Shown: one piece after another, positions 28,463-37,817 of the stretch
How positions within the stretch are numbered: the first letter of the stretch is position 1
How the letters are laid out: each line of letters opens with the position of its first letter
Source of the DNA: Candidatus Bathyarchaeia archaeon
GTDB taxonomy: Archaea > Thermoproteota > Bathyarchaeia > Bathyarchaeales > Bathycorpusculaceae
Length of the DNA stretch: 64,000 nucleotides
Assembly (NCBI GenBank): GCA_041447175.1
Contig: CP166960.1
Span: forward strand, 2,434,519-2,498,518
Direction: 5' to 3'
Notes under the pieces: model-generated
What the model saw: only the letters and a program-made list of their open reading frames with translations
What the model was told of the DNA's origin: nothing
The model's database searches: none
Position numbers and translations under genes: made by a program

Positions 28463-28492
28463 GGACAGCCTCTACCTCTCTATCGTTTCTGC
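28463..28492 (+). repeat. dispersed intergenic repeat A, copy 2 (diverged)
   Basis: About 22 of 30 positions match the 40097-40126 copy (shared CTCTACC-type core and TTTCTGC end). The following bases contain ATTTGGATGC (about 28502-28511), the reverse complement of a decamer that follows copy 3. It lies between the convergent dehydrogenase and trmO genes. Confidence 0.4.
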
Positions 28493-28525
28493 ATCGAATC
28501 AATTTGGATGCCTAATAGGCGCGGG

Positions 28526-29008
28526 TTATTTGCAGAATCTGCCGTCATCCTTGGTTTGAGGCAGCTTGCTGATGTTCTGTGTGAACCAGCCGATTTTTGT
28601 TGCTGCGCGGTCGTCAAACTTGGGCACGTAGGGTTTGATGTCCAGCAGTGGGGTGCCGTCGACGATGTCTACGTCTTGGATGTGTAGGATGTTGTTTTCG
28701 ATGCGGGTTAGTCTGACATTGGAGATGCCGATGGGGTTTGGTCGAGCGGGTGCGCGGGTGGCAAATATGCCGTGAAGGTTGTTGTCCAGAAACGGCTTAA
28801 CCGTGAGTGCAGTGTTTGTTATGAGGTTAAGATGGTAAATTAGGATGATGTGGGAGAAACCCTCCAGATCTTTAAGCCCCTCCACGTATGGGGGGTAAAC
28901 TTCTATGGTTCCCAGAATGTTTGAAGCCGCCGCCTGAATGGGTACATTTTTGGGTTCCTTAAACGGGGAATGCACCACCCCAATGGGCTTAAACGTGATG
29001 GCACTCAT
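28526..29008 (-). CDS. trmO: TrmO-family tRNA m6t6A methyltransferase
   Basis: 160-residue TrmO/TsaA (UPF0066) protein. Motifs are PIGVVHSPF at residues 7-15, DLEGFSHIILIYHL, GIFATRAPARPNPIGISNVRL and VDIVDGTPLLDIKPYVP. The known family member N6-methylates t6A37 in tRNA-Thr using S-adenosylmethionine on a beta-barrel fold. The window also encodes KEOPS subunits that make t6A. A second, divergent paralogue lies at 55519-55986. Confidence 0.9.
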   Translation of the reverse strand: MSAITFKPIGVVHSPFKEPKNVPIQAAASNILGTIEVYPPYVEGLKDLEGFSHIILIYHLNLITNTALTVKPFLDNNLHGIFATRAPARPNPIGISNVRLTRIENNILHIQDVDIVDGTPLLDIKPYVPKFDDRAATKIGWFTQNISKLPQTKDDGRFCK

Positions 29009-29101
29009 AAGCGTCCCTGACGATGTTGTTTCTTGGTGTTCTTGGCTTATAAGCAGCCCCTCAAAAAACTGGTTTCTGCATGGAATTTTAGTCTTTTTGC
29101 C

Positions 29102-30142
29102 TCATGTGACCAAGTTTTTCAAGCCCACGTTCTTGGCTAAACGCAGCGACTGTTTTCTTTCGGTTTTGGTTAAGGTTCGGCAAAGCTCCGGAATCTCATG
29201 TGCCCGCCATTGGGGTCTGTACTGAAACATCACATTCACCCTTGTGTCCGTACCCAAGTTCTCTGCAATCCACTCCAAAATCGGTTTCACACAGCAATCC
29301 AAATGGTTTGGCAAAACCAGCAACCGCACAATAAGTTCCCCGTACCTTTTTGCTTCCAAATGGTTAGCCGTGCATGCCTGCCAGTAGTTGGGTGCATTGG
29401 CGATTCTTTCGGCGCAGTCGCCCGGTCCATACTTGAAATCCAGCAGGTAAACATCCACAAACCCCGCCAACAACTGTGCCGTTTCAAAACTGTAGTAGCT
29501 GTTTGAATTACAAACCACTGGAACGTTTGCCTTGACATGTGTGAAGGTTTGGAGCCACTGAAACAGCCAAGGTGTCGGCTCCCCACCGACCAGGTTTATG
29601 TTTTTGCAGCCTTCACGGTGGAGTCGGTCAACTTCTGGGGCTAACCTTTGAGGGTTGAGCGTTTCCCCTTTTTCTTTCCATTGGCTGATGGTCCAGTTCT
29701 GACAATGCTTGCACTGTATGGTGCAGCCCATGGTGAATATTGTTCCTGACGGCACCAACTCAGGTTCCTCTCCCAGATGCGCAAAGATGCTGGAAACCGC
29801 CAAGTCGTCGCTGCTACACCCACAAAACCCAATCTGCCCCAAGGTGCGGTTCGTTTGGCATCTTCGGCTGCAAAAATGGCAATTCGAAAGAATTCTGCGT
29901 GCAATTTCGAGTTTCAGGTTGAAGTAGGATTTTTCAGGAGCACTAAGGCTATCGTAGCTCGAAGCTGCGTCGTTTTCTTGCTCTATCCTAAAATATTGGG
30001 CTGTTCTTTTTTGATGTTCCACCCAAAGCTTCTCTAAAGAGTCGTTGGGGTCAAATTCTGCGGGAACTTTTTGGGCAAGTTTGAATTTGGCGGGTTTCCT
30101 GTTTTGGACAACCGCAAAATATCTGCTCAAACTTGCCTTCAT
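29102..30142 (-). CDS. radical SAM protein, PflA/AmrS-like
   Basis: 346 residues starting at ATG 30142 (GAGGA 9 nt upstream; TTG 30151 has none). An N-terminal Cys-rich segment CHFCSRRCQTNRTLGQIGFCG resembles that of AmrS proteins. It is followed by the radical SAM cluster motif CTIQCKHC (CxxxCxxC) and a partial TIM barrel with GGEPTP and LLDFKYG. It lies immediately downstream of a second, clearer AmrS gene on the same strand. Substrate unknown; glycyl-radical or AmmeMemo-associated chemistry is possible. Confidence 0.82.
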   Translation of the reverse strand: MKASLSRYFAVVQNRKPAKFKLAQKVPAEFDPNDSLEKLWVEHQKRTAQYFRIEQENDAASSYDSLSAPEKSYFNLKLEIARRILSNCHFCSRRCQTNRTLGQIGFCGCSSDDLAVSSIFAHLGEEPELVPSGTIFTMGCTIQCKHCQNWTISQWKEKGETLNPQRLAPEVDRLHREGCKNINLVGGEPTPWLFQWLQTFTHVKANVPVVCNSNSYYSFETAQLLAGFVDVYLLDFKYGPGDCAERIANAPNYWQACTANHLEAKRYGELIVRLLVLPNHLDCCVKPILEWIAENLGTDTRVNVMFQYRPQWRAHEIPELCRTLTKTERKQSLRLAKNVGLKNLVT

Positions 30143-30214
30143 TGCAGGCAATCCTCATTGATTTGTGATTCTGCTTTTTTGGGCGCGCTCCCCTAACCTG
30201 CCTGTTTTGGTGTA

Positions 30215-31270
30215 CTAGAACAGGGCGTAGGGGAACTGGGTGTTGCTGGCGTGCAGTTTGCCTTCGATGGGAATGGGGGTTCCGCATACGGGGCAACGCA
30301 TATCCTCGGTAAGATTCCACTGGGTAATCTCAAAGCCGTAGCGTCGGATGACGGTTTCGTCGCAGGTTGGGCAAACCGTGTTCTCCGCTGCGTGACCCGG
30401 CACGTTGCCAATGTACACGTAACGTAAGCCAGCGCTTTTGCAAATCATGAAAGCTTCCTCTAAGGTCTCCACAGGCGTCGCGGGAATGGTGGTCATTTTG
30501 TAGTCGGGGTGGAACCGTAGCAGATGAAATGGCGTATCTGTGCCTAAATAGAACTTTATCCACTCCGCCATTTTACCTATTTTTTCCATGTCATCCCCCA
30601 CCTTTGGAATAACCAAATTTGTAATCTCAATGTGAATGCCATGAAGCTTGAGTTCCTTGAGGGCTTCGTAAATGTGTTTCACGTCTGGCACGGCAGAGAA
30701 CTCCCTGTAAAACTCCTCATCCCCGCCCGCCTTAAAATCCACCGTTGCCGCATCCAAGTAAGGAGCAATTTCCCGGATAGCCTCGGGAGTCATGTACCCG
30801 TTGGTGACAAACGTGTTAAACAGCCCCGCTTCATGTGCAAGTTTTGCCGTGTCAAGCGCGTACTCCATGTAAATCGTGGGCTCGGTGTATGTGTAGGCTA
30901 TGCCTTGGCAGTGGTGGTCTTTGGCGGATTTTATGATGTCTTTGGGTGGGAAGTCTTTGCCGGCGATTTCTTTTTCTTGGCTTATCATCCAGTTGTCGCA
31001 GAATTGGCAGCGGAAGTTGCATCCCGCCGCGGCAATCGACATTACCGACGCGCCGGGGTTGAAGTGTGTGAGGGGTTTTTTGCCTATGGGGTCGATGCAG
31101 GCGGAGACGGCTTTGCCGTAGTTGAGGGTGAAGAGGGTGCCGCTTTGGTTTTTGCGGACCAAGCAGAATCCGGGGGCGCCGTCGGCTATGAGGCATCTTC
31201 GGGCGCAGAGGTTGCATTTGACTTTGAGGTCTGTTTCTCTTTTGTATAGGATGGCTTCGTGGAGTAACAT
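30215..31270 (-). CDS. amrS: AmmeMemoRadiSam system radical SAM enzyme
   Basis: 351-residue AmrS. CNLCARRCLIADGAPGFCLVR (read in part) forms the N-terminal Cys segment. CNFRCQFCDNW is the CxxxCxxC radical SAM motif, followed by IAYTYTEPTIYMEYA, FVTNGYMTPEA and DFKAGGDEEFYR. A C-terminal zinc-ribbon-like part has CPTCDE and CPVCGTPIP. ATG 31270 is preferred with AGGTGA 5 nt upstream. Family context links it to AMMECR1 and MEMO proteins; the AMMECR1 homologue is in this window at 44032, no MEMO is seen. Confidence 0.9.
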   Translation of the reverse strand: MLLHEAILYKRETDLKVKCNLCARRCLIADGAPGFCLVRKNQSGTLFTLNYGKAVSACIDPIGKKPLTHFNPGASVMSIAAAGCNFRCQFCDNWMISQEKEIAGKDFPPKDIIKSAKDHHCQGIAYTYTEPTIYMEYALDTAKLAHEAGLFNTFVTNGYMTPEAIREIAPYLDAATVDFKAGGDEEFYREFSAVPDVKHIYEALKELKLHGIHIEITNLVIPKVGDDMEKIGKMAEWIKFYLGTDTPFHLLRFHPDYKMTTIPATPVETLEEAFMICKSAGLRYVYIGNVPGHAAENTVCPTCDETVIRRYGFEITQWNLTEDMRCPVCGTPIPIEGKLHASNTQFPYALF

Positions 31271-31354
31271 GGGTTTCACCTGAGGTTAACAAGACGCCTG
31301 TTTATGGCGTGACCCGAACAAAAATAGGAAGGGTTTCCTTAAAAAACTATCAGT

Positions 31355-31693
31355 TCAGCATTGGAATTGGTTGAAGAAGCAGTTGTGGCTTCCTGTGTGG
31401 CACGCTGGTCCCGTCTGCTCAACCACATACAGTAGTGTGTCGTAGTCGCAGTCGGCGGCGACGCTTTTGATTTTTTGGGTGTGTCCGCTGGTTTCGCCTT
31501 TCACCCACAGCTCTTTTCTGCTTCTGCTCCAATACGTCGCCTTCCCCGTTTTGAGTGTGTGCTCTAACGCTTCCCTGTTAGCATAAGCCAGCATTAGCAC
31601 CTCTTTGGTTTCGGCGTCCTGCACAACTACAGGAATTAAGCCGCCCATCTTTTTCCAATCCAACTTGCCAATGAGGTTTGCGTTTTCGGTCAT
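31355..31693 (-). CDS. hisI: phosphoribosyl-AMP cyclohydrolase
   Basis: 112-residue HisI, which opens the purine ring of PR-AMP in histidine synthesis. Motifs are [44 protein letters not shown], the metal residues in [11 protein letters not shown] and the end [13 protein letters not shown]. It lacks the HisE domain often fused in bacteria. Its ATG overlaps the hisF stop (ATGA). It is the last gene of the his operon. Confidence 0.95.
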   Translation of the reverse strand: MTENANLIGKLDWKKMGGLIPVVVQDAETKEVLMLAYANREALEHTLKTGKATYWSRSRKELWVKGETSGHTQKIKSVAADCDYDTLLYVVEQTGPACHTGSHNCFFNQFQC

Positions 31694-32493
31694 GGTCTAA
31701 CTGTCACCCCCATCTTGCGCAAATACTCCTTCACCACAGGAACAGGGTACTCGCTGTAGTGGAACACCGACGCCGCCAAAGCCGCATCCGCCTTGCCCTT
31801 GGTGAACGCCTCCAAAAAATGCTCAGGCTTGCCTGCCCCGCCGCTTGCAATCACGGGCACGTTAACCCGCTCCGAAATCGTCCGTGTCAGCTCCAAGTCG
31901 TAGCCGTCTTTTGTGCCGTCGCAGTCCATGGAGGTGACCAGAAACTCGCCTGCGCCAAGCTCCAGGGCTTTCTGAGCCCATTGAATGGCGTCAATGCCGG
32001 TGGGTTTGCGTCCGCCGTAAATGTAGACTTCAAACCAACAGTCTCCCTTTGCCGTCTCCACCATGACTCTGCCTTCTTGGGGGGTGTAGTTGCGTTTGGC
32101 GTCTATGGCGACGACGACGCATTGCTGCCCAAAAATGTCAGCTAACTTGGAAATTAACGTGGGGTTTTGGACGGCTGCAGTGTTAACCGAGGTTTTGTCT
32201 GCGCCGCTGCACAGGACCAGTCGAGCGTCGGATTCGTTGCGTATGCCCCCGCCGACGGTGAAGGGGATGTTAATGGCTTTTGCCACACCTTCGACTATGT
32301 CGCGTAGGGTTTCGCGGTTATCCGAAGACGCCGTGATGTCCAAAAAGACCAACTCGTCGGCGCCTGCATCCGAGTACCGCTTGGCTAACTCGACGGGGTC
32401 GCCTGCGTTTTTGAGGTTAAGAAAGTTGGTGCCTTTGACGACACAGCCGCCTGTCACGTCCAAGCAGGGAATTATTCGTTTTGCTAATGGCAT
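31690..32493 (-). CDS. hisF: imidazole glycerol phosphate synthase subunit HisF
   Basis: 267-residue (beta/alpha)8 cyclase that uses ammonia from HisH to make IGP and AICAR. It starts [20 protein letters not shown], with catalytic Asp in CLDV and in [16 protein letters not shown] 32493 is chosen: AAGGAG lies 8 nt upstream, inside the hisA end. The frame stays open further upstream but runs back through hisA and would not be conserved. Confidence 0.96.
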   Translation of the reverse strand: MPLAKRIIPCLDVTGGCVVKGTNFLNLKNAGDPVELAKRYSDAGADELVFLDITASSDNRETLRDIVEGVAKAINIPFTVGGGIRNESDARLVLCSGADKTSVNTAAVQNPTLISKLADIFGQQCVVVAIDAKRNYTPQEGRVMVETAKGDCWFEVYIYGGRKPTGIDAIQWAQKALELGAGEFLVTSMDCDGTKDGYDLELTRTISERVNVPVIASGGAGKPEHFLEAFTKGKADAALAASVFHYSEYPVPVVKEYLRKMGVTVRP

Positions 32494-32495
32494 TT

Positions 32496-33230
32496 TTAGT
32501 TCTCCTTTACGGTTTCTATTGCTTCTTTTAGTGTGAATCGCCCTTCGTAGAGCGCCTTGCCAACAACCGCTGCCTTGGCTCCGACGCCCTTGAGCGCGAC
32601 TAAGTCGGTTAGGTTGCCTATGCCGCCAGCAGCAATCACCCAAGCATCCGTGCGTCTGCAGATGGCGCCCAGCGTTTCCAAGTCTGGACCCGACAAGGTA
32701 CCGTCTCTGGTGATGGAGGTAATCAGGAACGATTCCACACCCAACTTCATATAGGCGTCCAGCGCTTCGGTGAGATTGACTGTGGTTGCGTTTGTCCAGC
32801 CCTCAACCATGACTTTACCTTCTTTGTTGTCAAGGGCAACAATGACGCGGTCGGGACTAAACTTTTCCTGCAACTTCGTGACTGCTGAGGGGTCCTTGAG
32901 CGCCAATGAGCCCAAAATGACATATTTTATGCCCGCGGAAAGTAACCGTTTCGCCGCTTCGACTGAGCGTATGCCGCCCCCAACTTGGATTGGTAGCCCT
33001 GTGGCTTTGGAGATTTCTGCGACGACGTTGAGGTTGTCGGGTTTGCCAAACGCGGCGTCTAAGTCTATTATGTGAAGTCGGTCTGCGCCTTCTGCCTGCC
33101 ACTTTTTAGCTGCCTCAACGGGTGAGCCCATTTTGTCGTAGAATTTTGCCTGTGTGGGGTCGCCTTTGGTTAACCTGACCACTTTGCCCGACATTAAGTC
33201 AATTGCGGGAATAACCTGCACATTGGTCAC
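32496..33230 (-). CDS. hisA: ProFAR isomerase HisA
   Basis: 244-residue (beta/alpha)8 isomerase converting ProFAR to PRFAR. Catalytic Asp8-region [15 protein letters not shown] and the second Asp in [12 protein letters not shown] are visible, with phosphate loops VGGGIRS and AAGGIGN. The start overlaps the hisH stop by 4 bases. Confidence 0.96.
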   Translation of the reverse strand: MTNVQVIPAIDLMSGKVVRLTKGDPTQAKFYDKMGSPVEAAKKWQAEGADRLHIIDLDAAFGKPDNLNVVAEISKATGLPIQVGGGIRSVEAAKRLLSAGIKYVILGSLALKDPSAVTKLQEKFSPDRVIVALDNKEGKVMVEGWTNATTVNLTEALDAYMKLGVESFLITSITRDGTLSGPDLETLGAICRRTDAWVIAAGGIGNLTDLVALKGVGAKAAVVGKALYEGRFTLKEAIETVKEN

Positions 33231-33832
33231 CTTATGACGGCTTTGGCGAAGTTTTTGAGGATTTGCAAGCCGATGTCGCCGCTTTTTTCAGGGTGAAACT
33301 GGGTGCCATAGATGTTTTTGTCGGCAACTGCAGAGGTGAAGGTCTGGGCGTACTCGGTTTCAGTACACACGATGCTTTGGTCTACGGGCACAGGATACAG
33401 GGAGTGCACGAAGTACACGTAGGAGCCATCCTCAACGCCGCTAAAGAGTTCGTTTTCTTTGACTTTCTGGATGGTGTTCCAGCCCATATGCGGCACCTTC
33501 ACTTGGCCCACCAGCCGCACGTTTCTGCCCTTAAAAAACGCTAAGCCTTCACCAGGTCCTTCGTCGCTGGCTTCAAAGTACAACTGCAACCCCAAACAGA
33601 TACCCAGAATCGGCGTTCCCGCAGCCCCCGCATCCACAAGCGCCTCTTTGGCGGGCTCCAACGCTTTTGCGGCAGCGGTGAAATTGCCCACGCCGGGCAA
33701 GGCAATGGCGTCCGCTTCTTTGAGGTCTTTTGTCGGCGGAGAAATCTTGACATTTAACCCTGTTTTTTCCAGCGCGAATTTAAGGCTAAGCAGGTTGCCC
33801 ACGCCGTAGTCTATTATGAGGACTTGTGGCAC
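33227..33832 (-). CDS. hisH: imidazole glycerol phosphate synthase glutaminase HisH
   Basis: 201-residue class I glutamine amidotransferase. The nucleophile is in GICLGLQLYFE, and the His-Glu pair in YGTQFHPEKSG. It supplies ammonia to HisF. GTG start overlaps the hisB stop (TAGTG). Confidence 0.95.
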   Translation of the reverse strand: MPQVLIIDYGVGNLLSLKFALEKTGLNVKISPPTKDLKEADAIALPGVGNFTAAAKALEPAKEALVDAGAAGTPILGICLGLQLYFEASDEGPGEGLAFFKGRNVRLVGQVKVPHMGWNTIQKVKENELFSGVEDGSYVYFVHSLYPVPVDQSIVCTETEYAQTFTSAVADKNIYGTQFHPEKSGDIGLQILKNFAKAVIR

Positions 33833-34407
33833 TACATTGCACCTTTGGAGCTTGGGATGCCTTTTCGGCGGGGGTCCATGGCTACCGCTTGCTTTAGGCA
33901 GAGGGCGAGGGCTTTTACTGCGGCTTCGGCTTTGTGGTGGTCGTTGCCGCCGTACTCCGTCCAGACATGAACATTCGCCGACAGCGAGGTTGCGAGGGTT
34001 TCGAAGAAGTGTACGATGTCTTCGGTTGCCATATCCTCGATTTTTTTGCCTTTCAACTTCAAATTAATCACCGCGTAAGGACGTTTGACCAAGTCTAAAG
34101 CGGCAAACGCCAGTGAGTCGTCCATGGGCACCGCTGCAAAACCAAACCGCACTATGCCTTCGCGGCTGCTTAAGGCTTTGTTGAGGGCTTCGCCTAACCC
34201 GATGGCTAAGTCTTCGATGCAGTGGTGCTTCAGGTCGCCTTGCACTTCGGCGGTTACGTCTATGAGGCTGTGTGTGGCAAAAGACATCAAGAGGTGGTCA
34301 AAGAAGGCAATTCCAGTGGATATGCTGCATTTGCCTTCGCCATCCAAATTCACCTTGGCGGTGACTTCGGTTTCCTTGGTTTTACGGTACACTTCGTCAG
34401 TTCTCAT
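33832..34407 (-). CDS. hisB: imidazoleglycerol-phosphate dehydratase HisB
   Basis: 191-residue IGPD. Duplicated fold with metal motifs FFDHLLMSFATHSLIDV and KHHCIEDLAIGLGEAL, then DDSLAFAALDL and HVWTEYGGNDHHKAEAAVKAL. ATG 34407 is one base beyond the hisC stop and is preferred to an in-frame start at 34428. No phosphatase domain is fused, so a separate histidinol-phosphatase is needed and is not in the window. Confidence 0.95.
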   Translation of the reverse strand: MRTDEVYRKTKETEVTAKVNLDGEGKCSISTGIAFFDHLLMSFATHSLIDVTAEVQGDLKHHCIEDLAIGLGEALNKALSSREGIVRFGFAAVPMDDSLAFAALDLVKRPYAVINLKLKGKKIEDMATEDIVHFFETLATSLSANVHVWTEYGGNDHHKAEAAVKALALCLKQAVAMDPRRKGIPSSKGAM

Positions 34408-34408
34408 C

Positions 34409-35524
34409 TTAATCACCCATGTATTCACGCAGAGCTTTTAGGAGTTTTGCGTTCATCTCGGGCAAACCCACCGTGGTCCGCAAGCAATTCTCGTACTTAA
34501 GCAGCTTACCCAGCTTCTTGATGACCAACCCCTGCCGCAGGGCAACCTCGTAGATTTCCATGTAGGGTTTGGTGGTGTTGAAGAGGACAAAGTTTGCCTT
34601 CGAATCAAACGCTTCTATGCCCTTTATCTGGTTAAGGGCGTTTATGAGTTTTCCCCGCTCCGCACGCAACGCCGCCACCGACTCCCGCATCAAGCTGATG
34701 TTTTCCAGCATTTTCCTGCCCATGCTCAGCGAAACCACATTCACAGGGTACGGGGCAGGCGCCTTGTCTAAGGCTTGTGCCAACGCGGGGTTCGCAACCG
34801 CATACCCCAACCTTAAGCCTGCTAAGCTGAAGGCTTTGCTAAACGTCCGCAAAACCACCAAGTTGGAGTATTTCTTGATGAGCGGCACAACCGAGCAATC
34901 CGTGTACTCCACATAAGCCTCATCCACCATCACCAACCCCGGGAACTCTTCGATTAGCGTTTCAATTTCGCTCTGTTTTAGCTGGTTGGAGGTTGGGTTG
35001 TTGGGTGAGCACAGATAAAGCAGCCTAGTGTTTGGCGTAAAGACTTTACGCATCTCCTCCAAGTCTACGGTGAAGTCATCAAGCAGCGGCGCCTGAACAT
35101 ACTCCACGCCTTGGTATTTGACGCAGTACTTGAAAACGCTAAACGTGGGTGCAAACGTCACCGCACAGTCACCCTCCTTAAGGAAAACCCGAATGACCCG
35201 CTCCATAACTTCGTCGCTACTGTTGCCTACGGTTATGCATTCAACGGGAACTTGCAGATACTGACTGATTTTCTCCTTCAACTTGGCCTCTTCGTTCTGC
35301 GGGTAAATGCGAAAATCAACCTCCTCAGCCACCTCCTTCAGTAGCGGGATAACTTTTTCGCGTGGAATGTAGAGGTTCTCGTTGTAGTTGAGCTTCACAA
35401 TGTCCGCTACGCTTAAGCCGTATTGGTCGGCGATTTGTTGGTTGGTTTTCTCAGCGCTGTAAATTTCAAAACTTTGCAGCCGCTCAAGCTTTTGTTCTAA
35501 CCATTTTTTTCCTTGGGAATTCAT
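34409..35524 (-). CDS. hisC: histidinol-phosphate aminotransferase
   Basis: 371-residue PLP-dependent class I/II aminotransferase. LNYNENLYIPR, LCSPNNPTSNQ, VDEAYVEY and the PLP lysine motif TFSKAFSLAGLRLGY are present. Its ATG overlaps the hisD stop by 4 bases. Confidence 0.95.
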   Translation of the reverse strand: MNSQGKKWLEQKLERLQSFEIYSAEKTNQQIADQYGLSVADIVKLNYNENLYIPREKVIPLLKEVAEEVDFRIYPQNEEAKLKEKISQYLQVPVECITVGNSSDEVMERVIRVFLKEGDCAVTFAPTFSVFKYCVKYQGVEYVQAPLLDDFTVDLEEMRKVFTPNTRLLYLCSPNNPTSNQLKQSEIETLIEEFPGLVMVDEAYVEYTDCSVVPLIKKYSNLVVLRTFSKAFSLAGLRLGYAVANPALAQALDKAPAPYPVNVVSLSMGRKMLENISLMRESVAALRAERGKLINALNQIKGIEAFDSKANFVLFNTTKPYMEIYEVALRQGLVIKKLGKLLKYENCLRTTVGLPEMNAKLLKALREYMGD

Positions 35525-36837
35525 GCTTCAAACCTCGCTTCTACTGCTTTGTTGTGATTGGGAAGCCGCTCAGCCGCTGTCAGGGCTTGGATTGTGGGTT
35601 TGGCTTTCTGGAGGCCTTCTTTTGTGCTTTCTACAATGTTGACTCGGCGAACAAAGTCCAGAACCGAAAGCCCCGAAAACGAAGCCCCAAACCCGCCTGT
35701 AGGCAGCACGTGGTTGGTTCCGCTGGCGTAGTCGCTCAACGCCACGGGTGAGTATGGGCCGAGGAGTATGAGTCCTGCGGTGGTGATTTTGTCGGCGACT
35801 TCTTTGGGGTTGGCGGTCATGATTTCGAGGTGCTCAGGTGCAAACGTGTTAGCTAGCTCCGCCATCTCTTGTGGCGTCGTGCATTTGATGATGAAACCGT
35901 ACGTTTCCAATGATGTTCTAACGATGTCTTCCCGATTTGATTGCGCAACCAGTTTCTCTATCCACAGCTGAACCTCCTCAGCCAGCTTTGCAGAGGTTGC
36001 GATTAAGCCGCTTGTGCTATCAGGCGTGTGCTCAGCTTGGCTAATCATGTCCGCCGCAATCGCCTGTGGGTTCGCGGTTTGGTCAGCCAAGACCAACACT
36101 TCGCTAGGTCCAGCAGGCATGTCAATGGCTACATCTTGGGAAACCTGCATCTTTGCCATCATCACGTACTTGTTTCCGGGACCCGCAATTTTACGCACTT
36201 TGCCTATGGTTTCTGTGCCGTAGGCTAATGCCGCGATTGCCTGTGCCCCGCCCACTTTGTAGATTTCTGTCACCCCACAAAGGTCTGCAGCTACCAACAC
36301 CAACGGGTTTATGGGGGCTCCTTCTCGGACAGGAGAGCAAACCACAACTCTGGAAACCCCCGCAGCTTTAGCTGGTGTGGCAGTCATAATCACCGAACTT
36401 GGGTATGCTGCAAGACCTCCTGGAACGTAGCAGCCGACGCTTTCCAGCGGACAGAGTACCGTCTTAACCGAAATGCCCTCTTGAACCGTTACAAGTTGCT
36501 GTTCCCGTTCCCGCGCAATAACCTGCTTTTCTCTCGCTTCCAGCCGCTCCTTCATAACCTTCAACGCGGCAACCTGCTCCTCCGTAACCGCAGTGTAAGC
36601 GGCTTGAATTTCCTTGGGAGATACCCGCAAGGTCTGCGCCGTAAGGTTAGCCTTGTCAAATCGCTCCGCGTATTCAAGCAACGCAGCGTCGCCCCGTTTC
36701 TGCACTTCAGCAACTATGCCTTTGACCGTGCTCTCCACTGAGGCGGTGTCGCTGTCCGTTGCGGTGTTAGCTCGCTTAAACCAGTCCGCAGGGAGCTCAG
36801 CGGGGGAATTGTAGATTACTCGGAGTTGTTTTTGCAT
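35521..36837 (-). CDS. hisD: histidinol dehydrogenase
   Basis: 438-residue zinc- and NAD-dependent enzyme oxidising histidinol to histidine. GCYVPGGLAAYPSSVIM, GPGNKYVMMAK, AGPSEVLV, SQAEHTPDS and FAPEHLEIM motifs are present, including the His/Glu zinc and base residues. The start overlaps the 3' end of hisG by 22 bases. Confidence 0.96.
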   Translation of the reverse strand: MQKQLRVIYNSPAELPADWFKRANTATDSDTASVESTVKGIVAEVQKRGDAALLEYAERFDKANLTAQTLRVSPKEIQAAYTAVTEEQVAALKVMKERLEAREKQVIAREREQQLVTVQEGISVKTVLCPLESVGCYVPGGLAAYPSSVIMTATPAKAAGVSRVVVCSPVREGAPINPLVLVAADLCGVTEIYKVGGAQAIAALAYGTETIGKVRKIAGPGNKYVMMAKMQVSQDVAIDMPAGPSEVLVLADQTANPQAIAADMISQAEHTPDSTSGLIATSAKLAEEVQLWIEKLVAQSNREDIVRTSLETYGFIIKCTTPQEMAELANTFAPEHLEIMTANPKEVADKITTAGLILLGPYSPVALSDYASGTNHVLPTGGFGASFSGLSVLDFVRRVNIVESTKEGLQKAKPTIQALTAAERLPNHNKAVEARFEA

Positions 36838-37817
36838 CTGTTTTCTTTTCTCCGAGTGATCTCATCCAACGCCAGCACCTGCCGTGGCTCATAAACCACT
36901 ACGCCCTGCGCGATTTTGCGGATTTTTGGCAGCAACTGGATAAGCAGGTCCTTTTCGATAACGGTGTTTACACCAACCCACGCCTCGTCAGCCAGCGGTG
37001 AAATTGTCGGGTTCTTGAGGGCAGGCAATTCGCTGAGCAGCTTTTGCAGGTTCGCCTTTTCCACATTTACAAAAATGTGTATCCGTTTGGAGCCGTCCAC
37101 AACGCCTTTGAGCAGTGAGAGGATGTCAAAGATTTTCTCCTCTTTTTCGGGGTCTTCAAGCGCTTTCTTGTTCGCGATTAGGGCAGCGGAGGAGGTCATG
37201 ACGGTGTCGATGATTTTCAGGTTGTTTGCCTCTATGGTGGAGCCTGTTTCAGTTACATCGATGATGCAGTCGCTGTTTTCTGGCGGCTTAGCTTCCGTGG
37301 CGCCAAAGCTGAGGAATATCTTCGCGCGTGGATTATCGCCTTTGCGCCACCAAGGCGTCACAATCATCGGGTCAACATCGCCAAAACGCTTCTGATAAGC
37401 GGGGATGCCTTTGAGGTACTCTGTGGCTATGTTGAGGTATTCGGTGCTTACACGGAAGTTTTTACCTTGGCTCCAAATTTCCTCCATGAATTCGCCCATG
37501 CTTTTGGTTTCGCCGATGACTTTGGGTACCGCCACGACAAGGCGGATTTTGCCGTACTCCAAGTTCTGCAAAATTTCAACGTCAGCGCGGTTTTCCCGCA
37601 CCCAATCCTGTCCTGTAATGCCAAGGTCTTGTAGGCCTTCGCTGACAAACACGGGGATTTCTTGGGGACGCAGAACCTTCATTTCGATTTGGGGGTCGTT
37701 TATTTTTGGGCGGTAGGTGCGGTCGGTGCCCGAGATTTTGTATCCTGAACGGGCAAAGAATTCGGAGGTTGCTTTGGCTAAGGAGCCTGCGGGTATTGCA
37801 AATTTCACTTTATCCAA
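36816..37817 (-). CDS. hisG: ATP phosphoribosyltransferase, long form
   Basis: 333-residue HisG with the long-form C-terminal regulatory domain, so it should not need HisZ. It catalyses the first, feedback-controlled step of histidine synthesis. Start MDKVKFAIPAGSLAKAT; GITGQDWVRE and the PRPP loop VDVTETGSTIEANNLKI are seen. First gene of the operon hisG-D-C-B-H-A-F-I, in which every junction overlaps or is within a few bases. Confidence 0.94.
   Translation of the reverse strand: MDKVKFAIPAGSLAKATSEFFARSGYKISGTDRTYRPKINDPQIEMKVLRPQEIPVFVSEGLQDLGITGQDWVRENRADVEILQNLEYGKIRLVVAVPKVIGETKSMGEFMEEIWSQGKNFRVSTEYLNIATEYLKGIPAYQKRFGDVDPMIVTPWWRKGDNPRAKIFLSFGATEAKPPENSDCIIDVTETGSTIEANNLKIIDTVMTSSAALIANKKALEDPEKEEKIFDILSLLKGVVDGSKRIHIFVNVEKANLQKLLSELPALKNPTISPLADEAWVGVNTVIEKDLLIQLLPKIRKIAQGVVVYEPRQVLALDEITRRKENRCKNNSE

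Noticed and set aside
30632-31249. 205-codon plus-strand frame opposite amrS
   Set aside because: Runs of Val/Gly/Phe and no domain; mirrors codon bias of the radical SAM gene.
32494-32643. 50-codon N-terminal extension of HisF
   Set aside because: Lies entirely within hisA and precedes the invariant KRIIPCLDV start, which has its own ribosome site.
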